Part shown: positions 10,080-19,504 of the stretch, one piece after another
Position numbering within the stretch: the first letter of the stretch is position 1
How the letters are laid out: each line of letters opens with the position of its first letter
Source: Niabella agricola
GTDB lineage: Bacteria; Bacteroidota; Bacteroidia; Chitinophagales; Chitinophagaceae
Reading direction: 5' to 3'
DNA: 64,000 bases
NCBI RefSeq assembly: GCF_021538615.1
Contig: NZ_JAJHIZ010000003.1
Location: forward strand, 744,001-808,000
Made by a program: the position numbers and the translations under genes
The notes under the pieces: generated by a model
Told to the model about the DNA's origin: nothing
Databases searched by the model: none
What the model saw: the letters and a program-made list of their open reading frames with translations, nothing else

Positions 10080-10165
10080 TAGATAATCCATCAAGAATGG
10101 TCACTTATGAATGAATGGCAGGCAACTGCCCATTCCCTGCTCACTATTGCCCATTCCCTGCAATT
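10080..10165. repeat. Short repeated words in the intergenic region before fructokinase
   Basis: The 123-bp gap between sugar porter and fructokinase contains two copies of TGCCCATTCCCTGC (around 10127 and 10148) and short GAATG repeats. Similar degenerate word repeats occur in other gaps of this window. No function is assigned. Confidence 0.45.
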
Positions 10166-10194
10166 ACTTTCTTTAATTATCAATATCGATTGCG

Positions 10195-11109
10195 ATGACC
10201 AACAAAAACAATGGAATTGTATGCTTTGGCGAGCTCCTCTGGGATGTACTGCCCGACCGCGAATTGCCGGGCGGAGCGCCTATGAATGTGGCCTATCACC
10301 TGTCAAAGCTGGGACACCCCACCACCCTGATCTCACGCCTGGGAAATGATGAACACGGTCGCCGGCTGCGCGCTATACTCAACAACCGGCAGATCGATAC
10401 CAGCCTTGTGCAAACTGATGCGCACTATAAGACCAGCGTGGTGCTGGCCACACCCAATGAAGCGGGCGACATGAAATACCAGATCGTTGAAAATGTGGCC
10501 TGGGATTTTATCGAGCTGGAACCTCTTCATGCTGCACGCATTGCCAACGCCCGGTATTTTGTCTTCGGGAGCCTGGCCACGCGGAACAAGGTATCGCAGG
10601 ATACCCTTTTCCAGCTGATGGATATTCCCTGCAGGAAAGTACTGGACATTAACCTCAGGGCACCGTTTATCTACAAAGAACGGCTGGAGTACCAGCTTCA
10701 CAAAACCCAGGTGCTCAAGATGAACGAAGAGGAACTGAACCTGGTGACCGGATGGTACAGCCGTCTGAGCCGCATTGAAGACAGGATGCAATTGCTGCAG
10801 GATCGCTTTCATATCGAAACGCTGATTGTGACCCGTGGTGCCAAAGGCGCAATAGTCAATTACAATAACCGGTTTTACGCCCATGATGGGTTTACCGTAA
10901 AAGTAGCAGATACCATCGGCAGCGGCGACAGCTTCCTCGCGGGTTTTCTTTCAAAATTTATAGCAGGTTCCTCCATCGATGTGGCATTAACCTTTGCCTG
11001 CTCCGTGGGGGCTTTTATTGCTACGCGAGAGGGCGGCTGCCCGGACTATGATGTGGGTGAAATTACCGCAGCCTTCAACACCATAACAACTTCCAAAGAA
11101 AAGATCTGA
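10195..11109 (+). CDS. Fructokinase, PfkB/ribokinase family
   Basis: Cytoplasmic sugar kinase, 304 aa, expected to phosphorylate fructose with ATP to fructose 6-phosphate. Seen: N-terminal FGELLWDVLP and PGGAPMNVAYHLSKLG (substrate-binding glycines, first PfkB signature), and the second signature DTIGSGDSFLAGF with catalytic base Asp245. The GELLWD...GGAPMNVA pattern is that of fructokinases rather than ribokinases or phosphofructokinases. It lies between a sugar porter and a SusC/SusD pair in a locus with GH32, which supports fructose as substrate. The gene is followed 28 bp later by susC on the same strand. Confidence 0.93.
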   Translation: MTNKNNGIVCFGELLWDVLPDRELPGGAPMNVAYHLSKLGHPTTLISRLGNDEHGRRLRAILNNRQIDTSLVQTDAHYKTSVVLATPNEAGDMKYQIVENVAWDFIELEPLHAARIANARYFVFGSLATRNKVSQDTLFQLMDIPCRKVLDINLRAPFIYKERLEYQLHKTQVLKMNEEELNLVTGWYSRLSRIEDRMQLLQDRFHIETLIVTRGAKGAIVNYNNRFYAHDGFTVKVADTIGSGDSFLAGFLSKFIAGSSIDVALTFACSVGAFIATREGGCPDYDVGEITAAFNTITTSKEKI

Positions 11110-11137
11110 TTGTTTTAAACCTACTAACAAGTATAAT

Positions 11138-14100
11138 ATGAAACAAATTCTCACATTTATTTTATCCTGCATGGCAGGCATCTGCATTGCCCAGCAAATT
11201 ACGGTAACAGGTACCGTGCGGGGCAAAAGCACACAAGAGCCGGTTTCCGGTGTTACCGTTAAAGCCGCCAACAGCATTGTAATGACAGATACAGCTGGGC
11301 ATTTTTCCATCCGCACCTCCATCAACGGGCAGCTTACCTTTAGTCATGTAAGCATGAAGCCCCTTACTATAACCGTAACCGACGCCGGCAGTGCGCTGCT
11401 GGTGGAAATGGAAGAACTGGTAGAACTGGGCCAGCAGGTGATCGTGGTGGGCTATTCTACCCAGCGCAAACAGGATGTAACAGGCGCCGTAGCGGTAGTG
11501 GATCTCAATCCCGTAAAGAACACCAGTTCCGGTAATACGATGCAGGCGCTCCAGGGCCGCGTCGCCGGTCTGTATATCGAAAAGGACGGATCGCCCAATG
11601 GCGCCAACAGCCGCATCCTGATCCGCGGGGCCAACACCCTGGGCAATACCGATCCCCTTTACATCATCGACGGCGTTCCTACCACACGCCCGGAAGTGTT
11701 CCAGAACTTAAACCCGGCCAGCATTGCCTCGGTGCAGATCTTAAAGGATGCCTCTGCCGCATCTATCTACGGATCGCGGGCATCCAACGGCGTGGTGATC
11801 GTAACCACAAAGAACGGCGGTAATACAGAAGGCAGAGTTAACTTTCAACTCAATACCAGCCTGTCGGCACAATCTGAAAAATATGCCCGTTATAAAATGC
11901 TGGATGCGGTTGGCCGCGGCAAGGCGCTCTGGCAGGCTTCTGTAAATGATCGCATTAACCCGGCCGACGCGTATGGGGAGATCTACACCTTCGACTGGAA
12001 CCATAATTTTGACAATCCCGTACTAAACAGCGTTGCGCCTAAACCTTTTGTGGGGGGCGACCCGAATGTGCCCGTTGGAAATACCGACTGGCAAGACGTA
12101 ATGTATAAAACCGGATACGTCTCCAATACCACGCTTACAGCTGCTGCCGGTAACCGCAATTCCTCCATGGAGATCAACCTCGGCTATCTCAAAAATACCG
12201 GCATGCTGCGTTACACCGGCTACGACCGGTTGAGCGGAGGCATCAGCGCTATCACCCGTGCATTTGACGACAAGCTGACATTCGGCGTAAACTTCAATAT
12301 TGCAAATTCTGATGAAACCCTGGCTACAAAAGATATCGGCGGCGCACCCACTACGTTCCTTGCCGTAACACTGGCACCAACCATTCCGGTATATAAAAAG
12401 AATGGCGTTACTTTTGCGGGTCCGGTGGGTGCCGGCTATTCAGACCGGAACAACCCGCTGCATATGCAATACCTGGCCCGGTGGAACAACGCCAACCGCC
12501 TCAGCGCTTTTGGAAATGTGTTTGCAGAAATACAGCCGGTAAAAAACCTGTTCTTTAAAACCAGCATCGGTTCCGATAATGCGTTCTTCAAAAGCAAGAT
12601 CATTGAGCCGTCGTTTAATGAATACGCTCCCAGCCGCAGCACCAATAGTCTTACGTTTGATGAGAACCGGTATACCAGCATTACATTTTCCAATACGCTG
12701 CGCTACAATTTAAACCTGGGGGCAAGCCGTTTTAAATTCCTGGCAGGCGCCGAATATATAAAAACCGATCTCGACATCCGGTATACCCGTAAAGAAAACT
12801 TCAGTTTACAAACCGAAGATTATTTTACCCTGGATGCAGGAACCGGCAAAACCACAGCACTGGGAAGATCCACCGGCAACCGGCTCTTTTCGCAGTTTGG
12901 AAGAATTGACTACAGCTATGCAGACCGGTATCTTGCGGCCCTTACGGTAAGAAGAGATGGTTCCTCCCGTTTTGGTTCCGAGAACCAGTATGGGATCTTT
13001 CCGGCTGCTTCGCTGGGATGGCGGGTAGATAAAGAAGCCTTTATGAAAAACAACGCCCTGTTCTCCGAACTGAAATTACGGGTAGGTGCCGGACGGGTGG
13101 GCAACCAGCAGATTGGGGATATAGCACGGTTCCTGCTCTTCGCTACCCGTTATGGCACCACGCAGAATGAACTAACACCCGGCTTCTGGGAGCAATACAT
13201 GAATATCGGAACGGCTTATTCCCTTTCCGGAGCGAATACGGGTGCGTTACCCTCGGGTTTTGCACAGATACAGGCCGCCAATCCTGCCCTGAAATGGGAG
13301 ACCACCGACGAAATCAACGCCGGTATCGATTTCTCCATTCTGAAAAACAGGATCTATGGTTCCTTTGATTACTTTAGCCGAAACACCACCGGTATCCTGA
13401 TCATTCCGCCGGTGGCATCGGCCCTGGGAGAAGGAAAACAGCGGCCGGTGAATGGCGCTTCCAAAACCAATAAAGGCTGGGAATTTGTGCTGGGCTACCG
13501 CGGCGACCATTCCGCAGATATCGGCTACAATGTGCAGCTGAACCTTGCCCATTTCCGCGACCGTATTACCGAACTGCCGGAAGAAGTACGTCCGGCTTAC
13601 CCGGGTAATGTTGAAAATACAATCATCGGCCATTCCCAGTTCGATATTTTCGGATACAAGACCGCAGGACTGTTCCAGTCGCAGGCCGAAGTGGACGCCG
13701 CACCTACACAGGTGGGCGCCGGCCCCGGTCGCATCCGTTATGTGGATATCAATAAAGACGGGATGATCGATGACAAAGACCGCACCTGGATCGGCACCAC
13801 GCTTCCCAAGCTGGAGTACGGGCTCCGGATCGATGTGAATTATAAAAAACTCGATGCATCTGTATTCGGCTCCGGGGTGGCCGGCCGCAATGGATACGAC
13901 GGCTATACCGATTTCAACAACCTCATGAAGAGCCGCGAGAACGTAGGCCCTGGTGTGCTCAACGGATGGACACCGCAGCATACCAATACCGATATCCCCG
14001 CATTGACCCTTAAGGACAACAACAACGAGCGGCGGACCTCCGATTATTTTATCGTAAGCACCTCCTACTTTAAACTGCGGAACTTACAGATCGGGTACAC

Positions 14101-14266
14101 CATTGATCCCCGGAAATTTTTCACAAGGGTGCGGCTGTTCGTAATGGGTGAAAACCTGGTAACAATGAAGAATAAAAAGTACCTGAGCCCCGATCCCGAA
14201 AGAATCTCCATGGATCCCATACCGGTTCCCCGCACGTTCACCTTCGGCATTAATGCCTCCTTTTAA
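11138..14266 (+). CDS. SusC-family TonB-dependent receptor of the fructan locus
   Basis: Outer membrane oligosaccharide importer, 1042 aa. Signal peptide MKQILTFILSCMAGICIAQ, then a carboxypeptidase-regulatory-like domain (VTGTVRGKSTQEPVSGVTV), TonB-box-like QQVIVVGYST, and plug motifs ALQGRVAGLYIEKDG, DPLYIIDGVP and LKDASAASIYGSRASNGVV; the barrel ends in a C-terminal aromatic residue (NASF). No STN domain, so control comes from the hybrid sensor rather than an anti-sigma factor. It is 21 bp from the SusD gene and should form the SusCD complex that imports fructo-oligosaccharides; the substrate is inferred from the flanking fructokinase and GH32. Confidence 0.95.
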   Translation: MKQILTFILSCMAGICIAQQITVTGTVRGKSTQEPVSGVTVKAANSIVMTDTAGHFSIRTSINGQLTFSHVSMKPLTITVTDAGSALLVEMEELVELGQQVIVVGYSTQRKQDVTGAVAVVDLNPVKNTSSGNTMQALQGRVAGLYIEKDGSPNGANSRILIRGANTLGNTDPLYIIDGVPTTRPEVFQNLNPASIASVQILKDASAASIYGSRASNGVVIVTTKNGGNTEGRVNFQLNTSLSAQSEKYARYKMLDAVGRGKALWQASVNDRINPADAYGEIYTFDWNHNFDNPVLNSVAPKPFVGGDPNVPVGNTDWQDVMYKTGYVSNTTLTAAAGNRNSSMEINLGYLKNTGMLRYTGYDRLSGGISAITRAFDDKLTFGVNFNIANSDETLATKDIGGAPTTFLAVTLAPTIPVYKKNGVTFAGPVGAGYSDRNNPLHMQYLARWNNANRLSAFGNVFAEIQPVKNLFFKTSIGSDNAFFKSKIIEPSFNEYAPSRSTNSLTFDENRYTSITFSNTLRYNLNLGASRFKFLAGAEYIKTDLDIRYTRKENFSLQTEDYFTLDAGTGKTTALGRSTGNRLFSQFGRIDYSYADRYLAALTVRRDGSSRFGSENQYGIFPAASLGWRVDKEAFMKNNALFSELKLRVGAGRVGNQQIGDIARFLLFATRYGTTQNELTPGFWEQYMNIGTAYSLSGANTGALPSGFAQIQAANPALKWETTDEINAGIDFSILKNRIYGSFDYFSRNTTGILIIPPVASALGEGKQRPVNGASKTNKGWEFVLGYRGDHSADIGYNVQLNLAHFRDRITELPEEVRPAYPGNVENTIIGHSQFDIFGYKTAGLFQSQAEVDAAPTQVGAGPGRIRYVDINKDGMIDDKDRTWIGTTLPKLEYGLRIDVNYKKLDASVFGSGVAGRNGYDGYTDFNNLMKSRENVGPGVLNGWTPQHTNTDIPALTLKDNNNERRTSDYFIVSTSYFKLRNLQIGYTIDPRKFFTRVRLFVMGENLVTMKNKKYLSPDPERISMDPIPVPRTFTFGINASF

Positions 14267-14287
14267 TACAATCCAAAAAATATAAGT

Positions 14288-15991
14288 ATGAAACATATTC
14301 AGATCATTACAATAATGCTTTTCACGATGGCCATTGCATCGTGCAAAAAAGCCCTGGACTATACACCCAAGGGATACCTGGTTGCAGAAGACATCAGCGG
14401 TCCCGCGGCTATTGAAGGATTGGTAACGGCCGCTTACGCTGCTATTGGCAACGGCGATATGATCGGTCCCATTTACAGTAAATGGGCTTATGGCGGGGTA
14501 CGCTCCGATGACTGTTATAAAGGCGGTGGTGGCACCGGCGATGTGGGCGAAGTAGATGCGATGGAGCACTACAACCTGGTAGTACCTACCATGGATGCTT
14601 TTGTATCCCGTACCTGGAAGAACCTGTTCAAATCCATTTCAAGAGCCAATGCCGGTTTACGGGCTGTGAATGCAGCCGATGAAGCCAGCTTCCCCAACAA
14701 AAAGATCCGCCAGGCCGAGCTCCGGTTCCTGAGAGCACACAGCTATTTTACGATGAAGCTGCTTTATAAGAACATCCCCATTTTTGATGAAAATGCCACC
14801 GATGCCGATATCCTGAAAACAGCCAACGACCTTAGCAATGATGAGTCATGGAACCGTATTGCCGCCGATTTCCAGTTTGCAGCAGATAACCTTCCGGAGG
14901 AGCAGGCAGAAAAAGCAAGAGCCAATAAATATGCGGCACAGGCTTATCTAGCCAAAGTAAGACTGTACCAGGCTTATGAGCAGGACGACCGGCACCATGT
15001 AACAAAGATTAATACTGCCCGGCTGCAGGAAGTGGTAACGCTCACCCAATCCGTTATTGCATCAGGAAAATACCATCTCAGTGCCGATATCGCCGACAAT
15101 TTTTTACCCGAAACCGAAAACGGTCCGGAATCCGTATTCGCGATTCAGTTTACCATTAATGATGGCACTACAACAGGCCGGCTGAATTTCGAAGACGGGC
15201 TCAATTATCCGCATGGCGCTCCCCAGTACGGCTGCTGCGGGTTCTATGCCGCCAGCCAGAACCTGGTAAATGCGCATACCACCGACGCCAACGGCTTGCC
15301 CAATTTCAACACCTTCAATAACAGCATTGCCGATCTGAATAGCGCTACTGTTGATCCCCGGCTGGACCATACTGTGGGCATTGACGGACACCCCTACAAA
15401 TATGATGCTACCAAACCTTTTAGCAACAGCTGGGTGAGAGACCCGGGTGTTTACGGGAATTTTCATACCATGCGCAACCAGCAGCTGGCCACCAGCGCAT
15501 CCTATCTGAAGCAGGGGCCGTTTATGGGCTCCGCTAAAAACTCTGATGTGCTCCGCTTCGACGATGTATTGCTGATGCAGGCCGAAGCCTATATTGAGTT
15601 GGGGCAGCAAGACAAAGCCCTCCCGCTCATCAATGACATCCGGAAAAGAGCTGCGGCCAGCACCGGCCGGCTAAAGAAGCTGGACGGTAACTTTCCGTCT
15701 AAATACCGGATCGGGGAATACAGCAGCAACGGGTGGACACAGGATTTTGCCCGCAAGGCCCTGCAGTGGGAACGGCGGATGGAATTTGCCACCGAGGGCG
15801 ACCGGTTTTTCGACCTGGTACGATGGGGTATTGCAGAACCTGTTCTGAATGCCTATATTGCAGTGGAGAAACAACGGCGGCCCTTCCTGGCAACGGCCAA
15901 ATTTACAGCAGGAAGGGATGAGTACCTGCCCATACCACAATCGGAGATCACATTTACCAAGGGGTTGTATAAACAAAATCCGGGATATTAA
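14288..15991 (+). CDS. SusD/RagB-family surface lipoprotein of the fructan locus
   Basis: Glycan-binding lid lipoprotein, 567 aa, partner of the preceding SusC. Signal peptide with lipobox (MAIASCKK, Cys19), then SusD-like N-terminal features (DYTPKGYLVAED, EGLVTAAYAAIG), RFLRAHSYFTMKLLYKNIP typical of the TPR core, and the RagB/SusD C-terminal region (RRMEFATEGDRFFDLVRWG, EYLPIPQSEI). Intact reading frame. Six bases separate its stop from the thioredoxin-fold gene, pointing to co-transcription. Confidence 0.95.
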   Translation: MKHIQIITIMLFTMAIASCKKALDYTPKGYLVAEDISGPAAIEGLVTAAYAAIGNGDMIGPIYSKWAYGGVRSDDCYKGGGGTGDVGEVDAMEHYNLVVPTMDAFVSRTWKNLFKSISRANAGLRAVNAADEASFPNKKIRQAELRFLRAHSYFTMKLLYKNIPIFDENATDADILKTANDLSNDESWNRIAADFQFAADNLPEEQAEKARANKYAAQAYLAKVRLYQAYEQDDRHHVTKINTARLQEVVTLTQSVIASGKYHLSADIADNFLPETENGPESVFAIQFTINDGTTTGRLNFEDGLNYPHGAPQYGCCGFYAASQNLVNAHTTDANGLPNFNTFNNSIADLNSATVDPRLDHTVGIDGHPYKYDATKPFSNSWVRDPGVYGNFHTMRNQQLATSASYLKQGPFMGSAKNSDVLRFDDVLLMQAEAYIELGQQDKALPLINDIRKRAAASTGRLKKLDGNFPSKYRIGEYSSNGWTQDFARKALQWERRMEFATEGDRFFDLVRWGIAEPVLNAYIAVEKQRRPFLATAKFTAGRDEYLPIPQSEITFTKGLYKQNPGY

Positions 15992-15996
15992 ACGAT

Positions 15997-16512
15997 ATGC
16001 TTCACTGGTCAGTTATAAAAACAGGAAGATCGGCTTCCCGCCTGGCGGGGATCATCTTCCTGTTTACAATTATTGCGATAACGGCTGATGCCCAGTCCGG
16101 CAAACTGCCGCCTTTCCGAATGATACAGGCAAACGGACAGCTCTTTAAGGCACAGCAGCTGCCTATGGGCAAACCGATCCTGCTGGTGTACTTTTCTCCC
16201 GGCTGCGATCATTGTGAAAAGCTGCTACAGCAAATGCGAAAGCACCGGCAGCATCTCGAAAAGCTTTCAGTGGTCCTGATCACGTACTGGCCCGTAAAGG
16301 ATGTGGCCGCTTTTGTAAAGCAATTTTCATTGCAGCAGTATTCAAATTTTTATATTGGTACCGAGGGTAATTCGTTCTTTGTAAGGAGTTATTACCATTT
16401 GGAAAAGTTGCCCTTTATGGCCCTGTTTACCAAAAACGGCGCTCTCGTTACACAGTACCATTCTGAACACGGATGGAACAACCTGTTACAACAAATTAAA
16501 AACCTGAAATGA
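15997..16512 (+). CDS. Thioredoxin-fold (TlpA/redoxin-like) exported protein
   Basis: Small protein of 171 aa with an N-terminal signal or anchor segment (LAGIIFLFTIIAITADAQ) and a thioredoxin fold: ILLVYFSPGCDHCEKLLQQM with a CxxC pair Cys70/Cys73, and LPFMALF, a cis-proline-type motif. It would act in the periplasm or be membrane attached, as a thiol oxidoreductase or redox sensor. It lies six bases after susD and about 100 bases before GH32, inside the fructan operon, where such a protein is not a usual part of the locus. The role is not known; disulfide handling of the secreted or outer-membrane proteins of the locus is a guess. Confidence 0.8.
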   Translation: MLHWSVIKTGRSASRLAGIIFLFTIIAITADAQSGKLPPFRMIQANGQLFKAQQLPMGKPILLVYFSPGCDHCEKLLQQMRKHRQHLEKLSVVLITYWPVKDVAAFVKQFSLQQYSNFYIGTEGNSFFVRSYYHLEKLPFMALFTKNGALVTQYHSEHGWNNLLQQIKNLK

Positions 16513-16608
16513 TGGGTGGTCAATGGTGAATGGTGAATTGAAATAACCATAAAACATGAACAATGAACCCTAAACCATCGACTATCACATTCTTAAAACA
16601 ATTACACG

Positions 16609-18123
16609 ATGCGTTACAACAACTATTTAATGACGCTTGCCACTGCGCTGATTTTGACACAGGCACCCCTCACTGCCCAGCAAAAAGCCGAACCACACCG
16701 CCCCCAGCTTCACTTTTCACCCAAAAAGGGCTGGATGAATGACCCCAATGGCATGGTATTCATCAATGGCCAATACCACCTGTTCTTCCAGCACAATCCC
16801 GATGCTACCGTATGGGGACCCATGCATTGGGGGCACGCTATCAGTACCGACCTAGTGCACTGGAAGGAGCAGGCGATAGCACTATACCCCGATTCGCTGG
16901 GCACCATTTTTTCCGGCAGCGCCGTGATCGATGTAAACAATACAGCGGGTTTTGGCAAGAATGCCATGGTAGCTGTTTATACCAATCACAGTCATGAAGG
17001 TGAAAAAGCCGGCTCGGATAAATTTCAGAACCAGAGCATTGCCTATAGCCTCGACGAAGGAAAAACATGGACAAAATACAAAGGGAATCCAGTTCTGAAG
17101 AACCCGGGCATCCGGGACTTCAGAGACCCCAAGGTTTCCTGGTATGCACCCGGAAAAAAATGGATCATGACGCTTGCAACACTGGACCATATCACCTTTT
17201 ATTCATCACCGGATCTGAAAAACTGGAAAGAAGAAAGCCGGTTTGGCAGAACCCTGGGCGCACATGGCGGCGTATGGGAATGCCCCGACCTGATCTCCTT
17301 CAACGACAAGGGCAAACCCATTTGGGTACTGATCGTGAACCTGAACCCCGGCGGACCGAATGGCGGCTCCGCAACCCAGTACTTTACCGGAAGTTTTAAT
17401 GGACATACATTTACACCCGATGATACTACCACCAAATGGCTGGATTACGGACCGGATGAGTATGCCGGCATTACCTGGAGCAATACCGGTAACCGCAAAC
17501 TGTTTCTCGGATGGATGAGCAACTGGCAGTATGCAAATGTAGTGCCTACAAAGAACTGGCGGAGCGCGATGACCCTTCCCCGGGAGCTTACAGTTAAAAA
17601 GATCAACGGGCGGTACTTTGTTGCATCAACACTGGTAAAAGAGGTGGATGCTGTTCTGCGTCCGGTAAGGAACGCCTCCGATATACGGGTAACCGGCCGC
17701 TATGAAGTGGTACCGGCTTCTGCCGCTGCCAATGGGTTGTTTCGCCTTGACCTGAGGGGAATACCTGCGGCCGATTTCTCCATGGCGCTAACCAATACAA
17801 AAGGCGAAGAAGTTGTCGTGGGCTTTGACAAGGCGACCAACCAGTTCTATATCGACCGTACCCGATCCGGGAATACCGGTTTTGAAAAAGGCTTTGCAAA
17901 GCGGCATGTGGCACCGAGGATTGCAGCTAACGCTGGCATGAATCTTACGCTCATTGGAGACGCTGCGTCGCTGGAGCTTTTCGCAGATGACGGGCTAACG
18001 GTAATGACCAGTATCTTTTTCCCATCTGAACCCTTATCCGGTATTACAATAAAAGCACCCGGCAACCTGCAGATAAAACAATTGAAGTATGGTGTACTCG
18101 TAACAAAGCCGCAAAACCGTTAA
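16609..18123 (+). CDS. Secreted GH32 fructan hydrolase (levanase/inulinase/invertase family)
   Basis: Glycoside hydrolase family 32 enzyme, 504 aa, that cleaves beta-fructosyl bonds in levan, inulin or sucrose by a retaining mechanism. Signal peptide ends near LTAQ. The three acidic motifs are present: GWMNDPNG with nucleophile Asp45, FRDPKVSWY with transition-state stabiliser Asp173, and WECPDL with acid/base Glu224. The five-bladed propeller is followed by the C-terminal beta-sandwich (about 350-500, LFADDGLTVMTS). No lipobox, so probably periplasmic. As the only GH32 in view it would release fructose for the sugar porter and fructokinase. Specificity for beta-2,6 or beta-2,1 links cannot be read from the sequence. 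Confidence 0.95.
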   Translation: MRYNNYLMTLATALILTQAPLTAQQKAEPHRPQLHFSPKKGWMNDPNGMVFINGQYHLFFQHNPDATVWGPMHWGHAISTDLVHWKEQAIALYPDSLGTIFSGSAVIDVNNTAGFGKNAMVAVYTNHSHEGEKAGSDKFQNQSIAYSLDEGKTWTKYKGNPVLKNPGIRDFRDPKVSWYAPGKKWIMTLATLDHITFYSSPDLKNWKEESRFGRTLGAHGGVWECPDLISFNDKGKPIWVLIVNLNPGGPNGGSATQYFTGSFNGHTFTPDDTTTKWLDYGPDEYAGITWSNTGNRKLFLGWMSNWQYANVVPTKNWRSAMTLPRELTVKKINGRYFVASTLVKEVDAVLRPVRNASDIRVTGRYEVVPASAAANGLFRLDLRGIPAADFSMALTNTKGEEVVVGFDKATNQFYIDRTRSGNTGFEKGFAKRHVAPRIAANAGMNLTLIGDAASLELFADDGLTVMTSIFFPSEPLSGITIKAPGNLQIKQLKYGVLVTKPQNR

Positions 18124-18150
18124 GCAAGACGGCCTTGATTGCAGTTCAAA

Positions 18151-18395
18151 TTTTTAACGCTAAGAACACGCAGGGCACACAAGAAGATGTCCTGCCGCTT
18201 CATTGCATCCTTTGCGCGGACTTCGCTTAGTGGTTCATTTTTTTTAAGCTAATAGCGCAAGAGAACACGCATGTACGAAAGGAGATGCCCTGCAGCTTTA
18301 TTGTATTCACCGCATCCTTTGCGCAGGCTTTGCGACATTTTCGGTTCATTTTTTTAACGCCAAGAGTGCAAGGTATACAGCAAAATATGCCGCGG
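18151..18395. repeat. Degenerate tandem palindromic repeat between convergent genes
   Basis: Between the 3' ends of GH32 and the AraC gene lie about two and a half imperfect copies of a ~90-110-bp unit: 18151-18240, 18241-18350 and a partial copy from 18351. Each begins with a T-run plus AACGC/AAGCT and shares GATGYCCTGC, CATCCTTTGCGC and GGTTCATTTTT. Inside a unit, CTAAG near the start can pair with CTTAG near the end, so each copy may fold as a hairpin. The copies have diverged, so the array is old. It could end transcription from both sides. Confidence 0.65.
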
Positions 18396-19277
18396 CTAGG
18401 CAGACAACTCTTTATTATAACGCTTCTTGTATTCAAAGGGTGTCATGCCGGTAAATCTTTTAAAATGCCGGTAAAAATTCGACACGTTATTAAATCCGCA
18501 TTCGTAGCAGATCATCGCAATCGGATAGCGGTCTTCGATGATCATCCTGCGGGTATGACTGATCCTCACCTCAGTAAGAAAGTCGAGATAGGTCTTATTG
18601 GTAATCATCTTAAAATACCGGCAAAAGGAAGTAACACTCAAATTACTTACTGCGGCAACCTCGTCCAGCGTAATTTCTCTTTTAAAATTGGCCAGCGTAA
18701 ACACCAGTACATTGTTCAACCGTACCGACTCATGTTCATTGGGTTTATAGAATGCATGTGCCGAAGCAATCGTGGAGAACTCTTCCCGTTCACTGATCAC
18801 CTGCAAAATTTGCAGCAGGATAAGGATCCGTTCAAAGCGGGCTGCTTTTACAGAACGGTACATCAATGCTTTTATCTGTTCGGCCAACTCCCCGTAAAAA
18901 AGCAATCCCTTCTTCGCCAGTTCAAAAATCCGGGGGAGCAGATAAGCTTCCGGCAATTGAAAAAAATCCGCCCCCAGGCAGTCGGCAGAAAACTGTATCA
19001 CGATCGCCTCCACCCAGGAATCCTCCGGTGCATCTCCGGTTCCATTTTCTTTTCCCCGCCAGGCATGGGGCAGATTTTCCCCCAGCAGGATCACCTCCCC
19101 TTCTTTAAAATGGGATACATCGTCGCCGATCAGCCGGATCCCTGTCCCCTTTATTGTAAAATGCAATTCCAGTTCAGGATGATAATGGAGCGGCCTTCCA
19201 AAATTCGGTGCACGATCGTGTCTTATCGAAAAGGAATCCTGTAGCGGTACCGGCACTTTGTGAAAGTGAAGTTTCAT
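18396..19277 (-). CDS. AraC-family transcriptional regulator with N-terminal cupin
   Basis: DNA-binding regulator, 293 aa. The N-terminal half is a cupin-type ligand domain (HYHPELELHFTIKGTG, LLGENLPHAWRG); the C-terminal ~100 residues are an AraC double helix-turn-helix (LDEVAAVSNLSVTSFCRYFK, and IAMICYECGFNNVSNFYRHF followed by GMTPFEYKKRYN). The ATG at 19277 is chosen over a TTG nine bases upstream. It is the last gene of the minus-strand locus with SusCD, the aldolase and the symporter, and may control that locus or the convergent fructan genes; the first is more likely from orientation. Confidence 0.92.
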   Translation of the reverse strand: MKLHFHKVPVPLQDSFSIRHDRAPNFGRPLHYHPELELHFTIKGTGIRLIGDDVSHFKEGEVILLGENLPHAWRGKENGTGDAPEDSWVEAIVIQFSADCLGADFFQLPEAYLLPRIFELAKKGLLFYGELAEQIKALMYRSVKAARFERILILLQILQVISEREEFSTIASAHAFYKPNEHESVRLNNVLVFTLANFKREITLDEVAAVSNLSVTSFCRYFKMITNKTYLDFLTEVRISHTRRMIIEDRYPIAMICYECGFNNVSNFYRHFKRFTGMTPFEYKKRYNKELSA

Positions 19278-19430
19278 AAACTGCAAACGTTAAGAATTAA
19301 AACAGGCAACCCCTATAACAGCTTTTTTTACACCAATCATCCCGGAAACAATCCTTGCCATTACAGGTATCGATACGAATTTAGTGCTTATTTTTTGTGA
19401 AACAAGCATCCCCCGGAAATCATCACCGGA

Positions 19431-19442
19431 TGAAGCGCTTCA
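19431..19442. promoter_or_regulatory. Palindrome TGAAGCGCTTCA, possible LacI-type operator
   Basis: A perfect 12-bp palindrome sits in the 227-bp gap upstream of the AraC gene. Its core AAGCGCTT fits the AAnCGnTT pattern of many LacI/GalR-family operators. The same 10-bp core GAAGCGCTTC recurs at 29625-29634 upstream of the symporter gene. No LacI-family gene is in the window, so the link is inference. Confidence 0.3.
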
Positions 19443-19504
19443 ATGTCCTCCCTGTACCCGTTAGTTTGTACACCGCATCCTATAGAAGATATTGTGCGAA
19501 GCCC

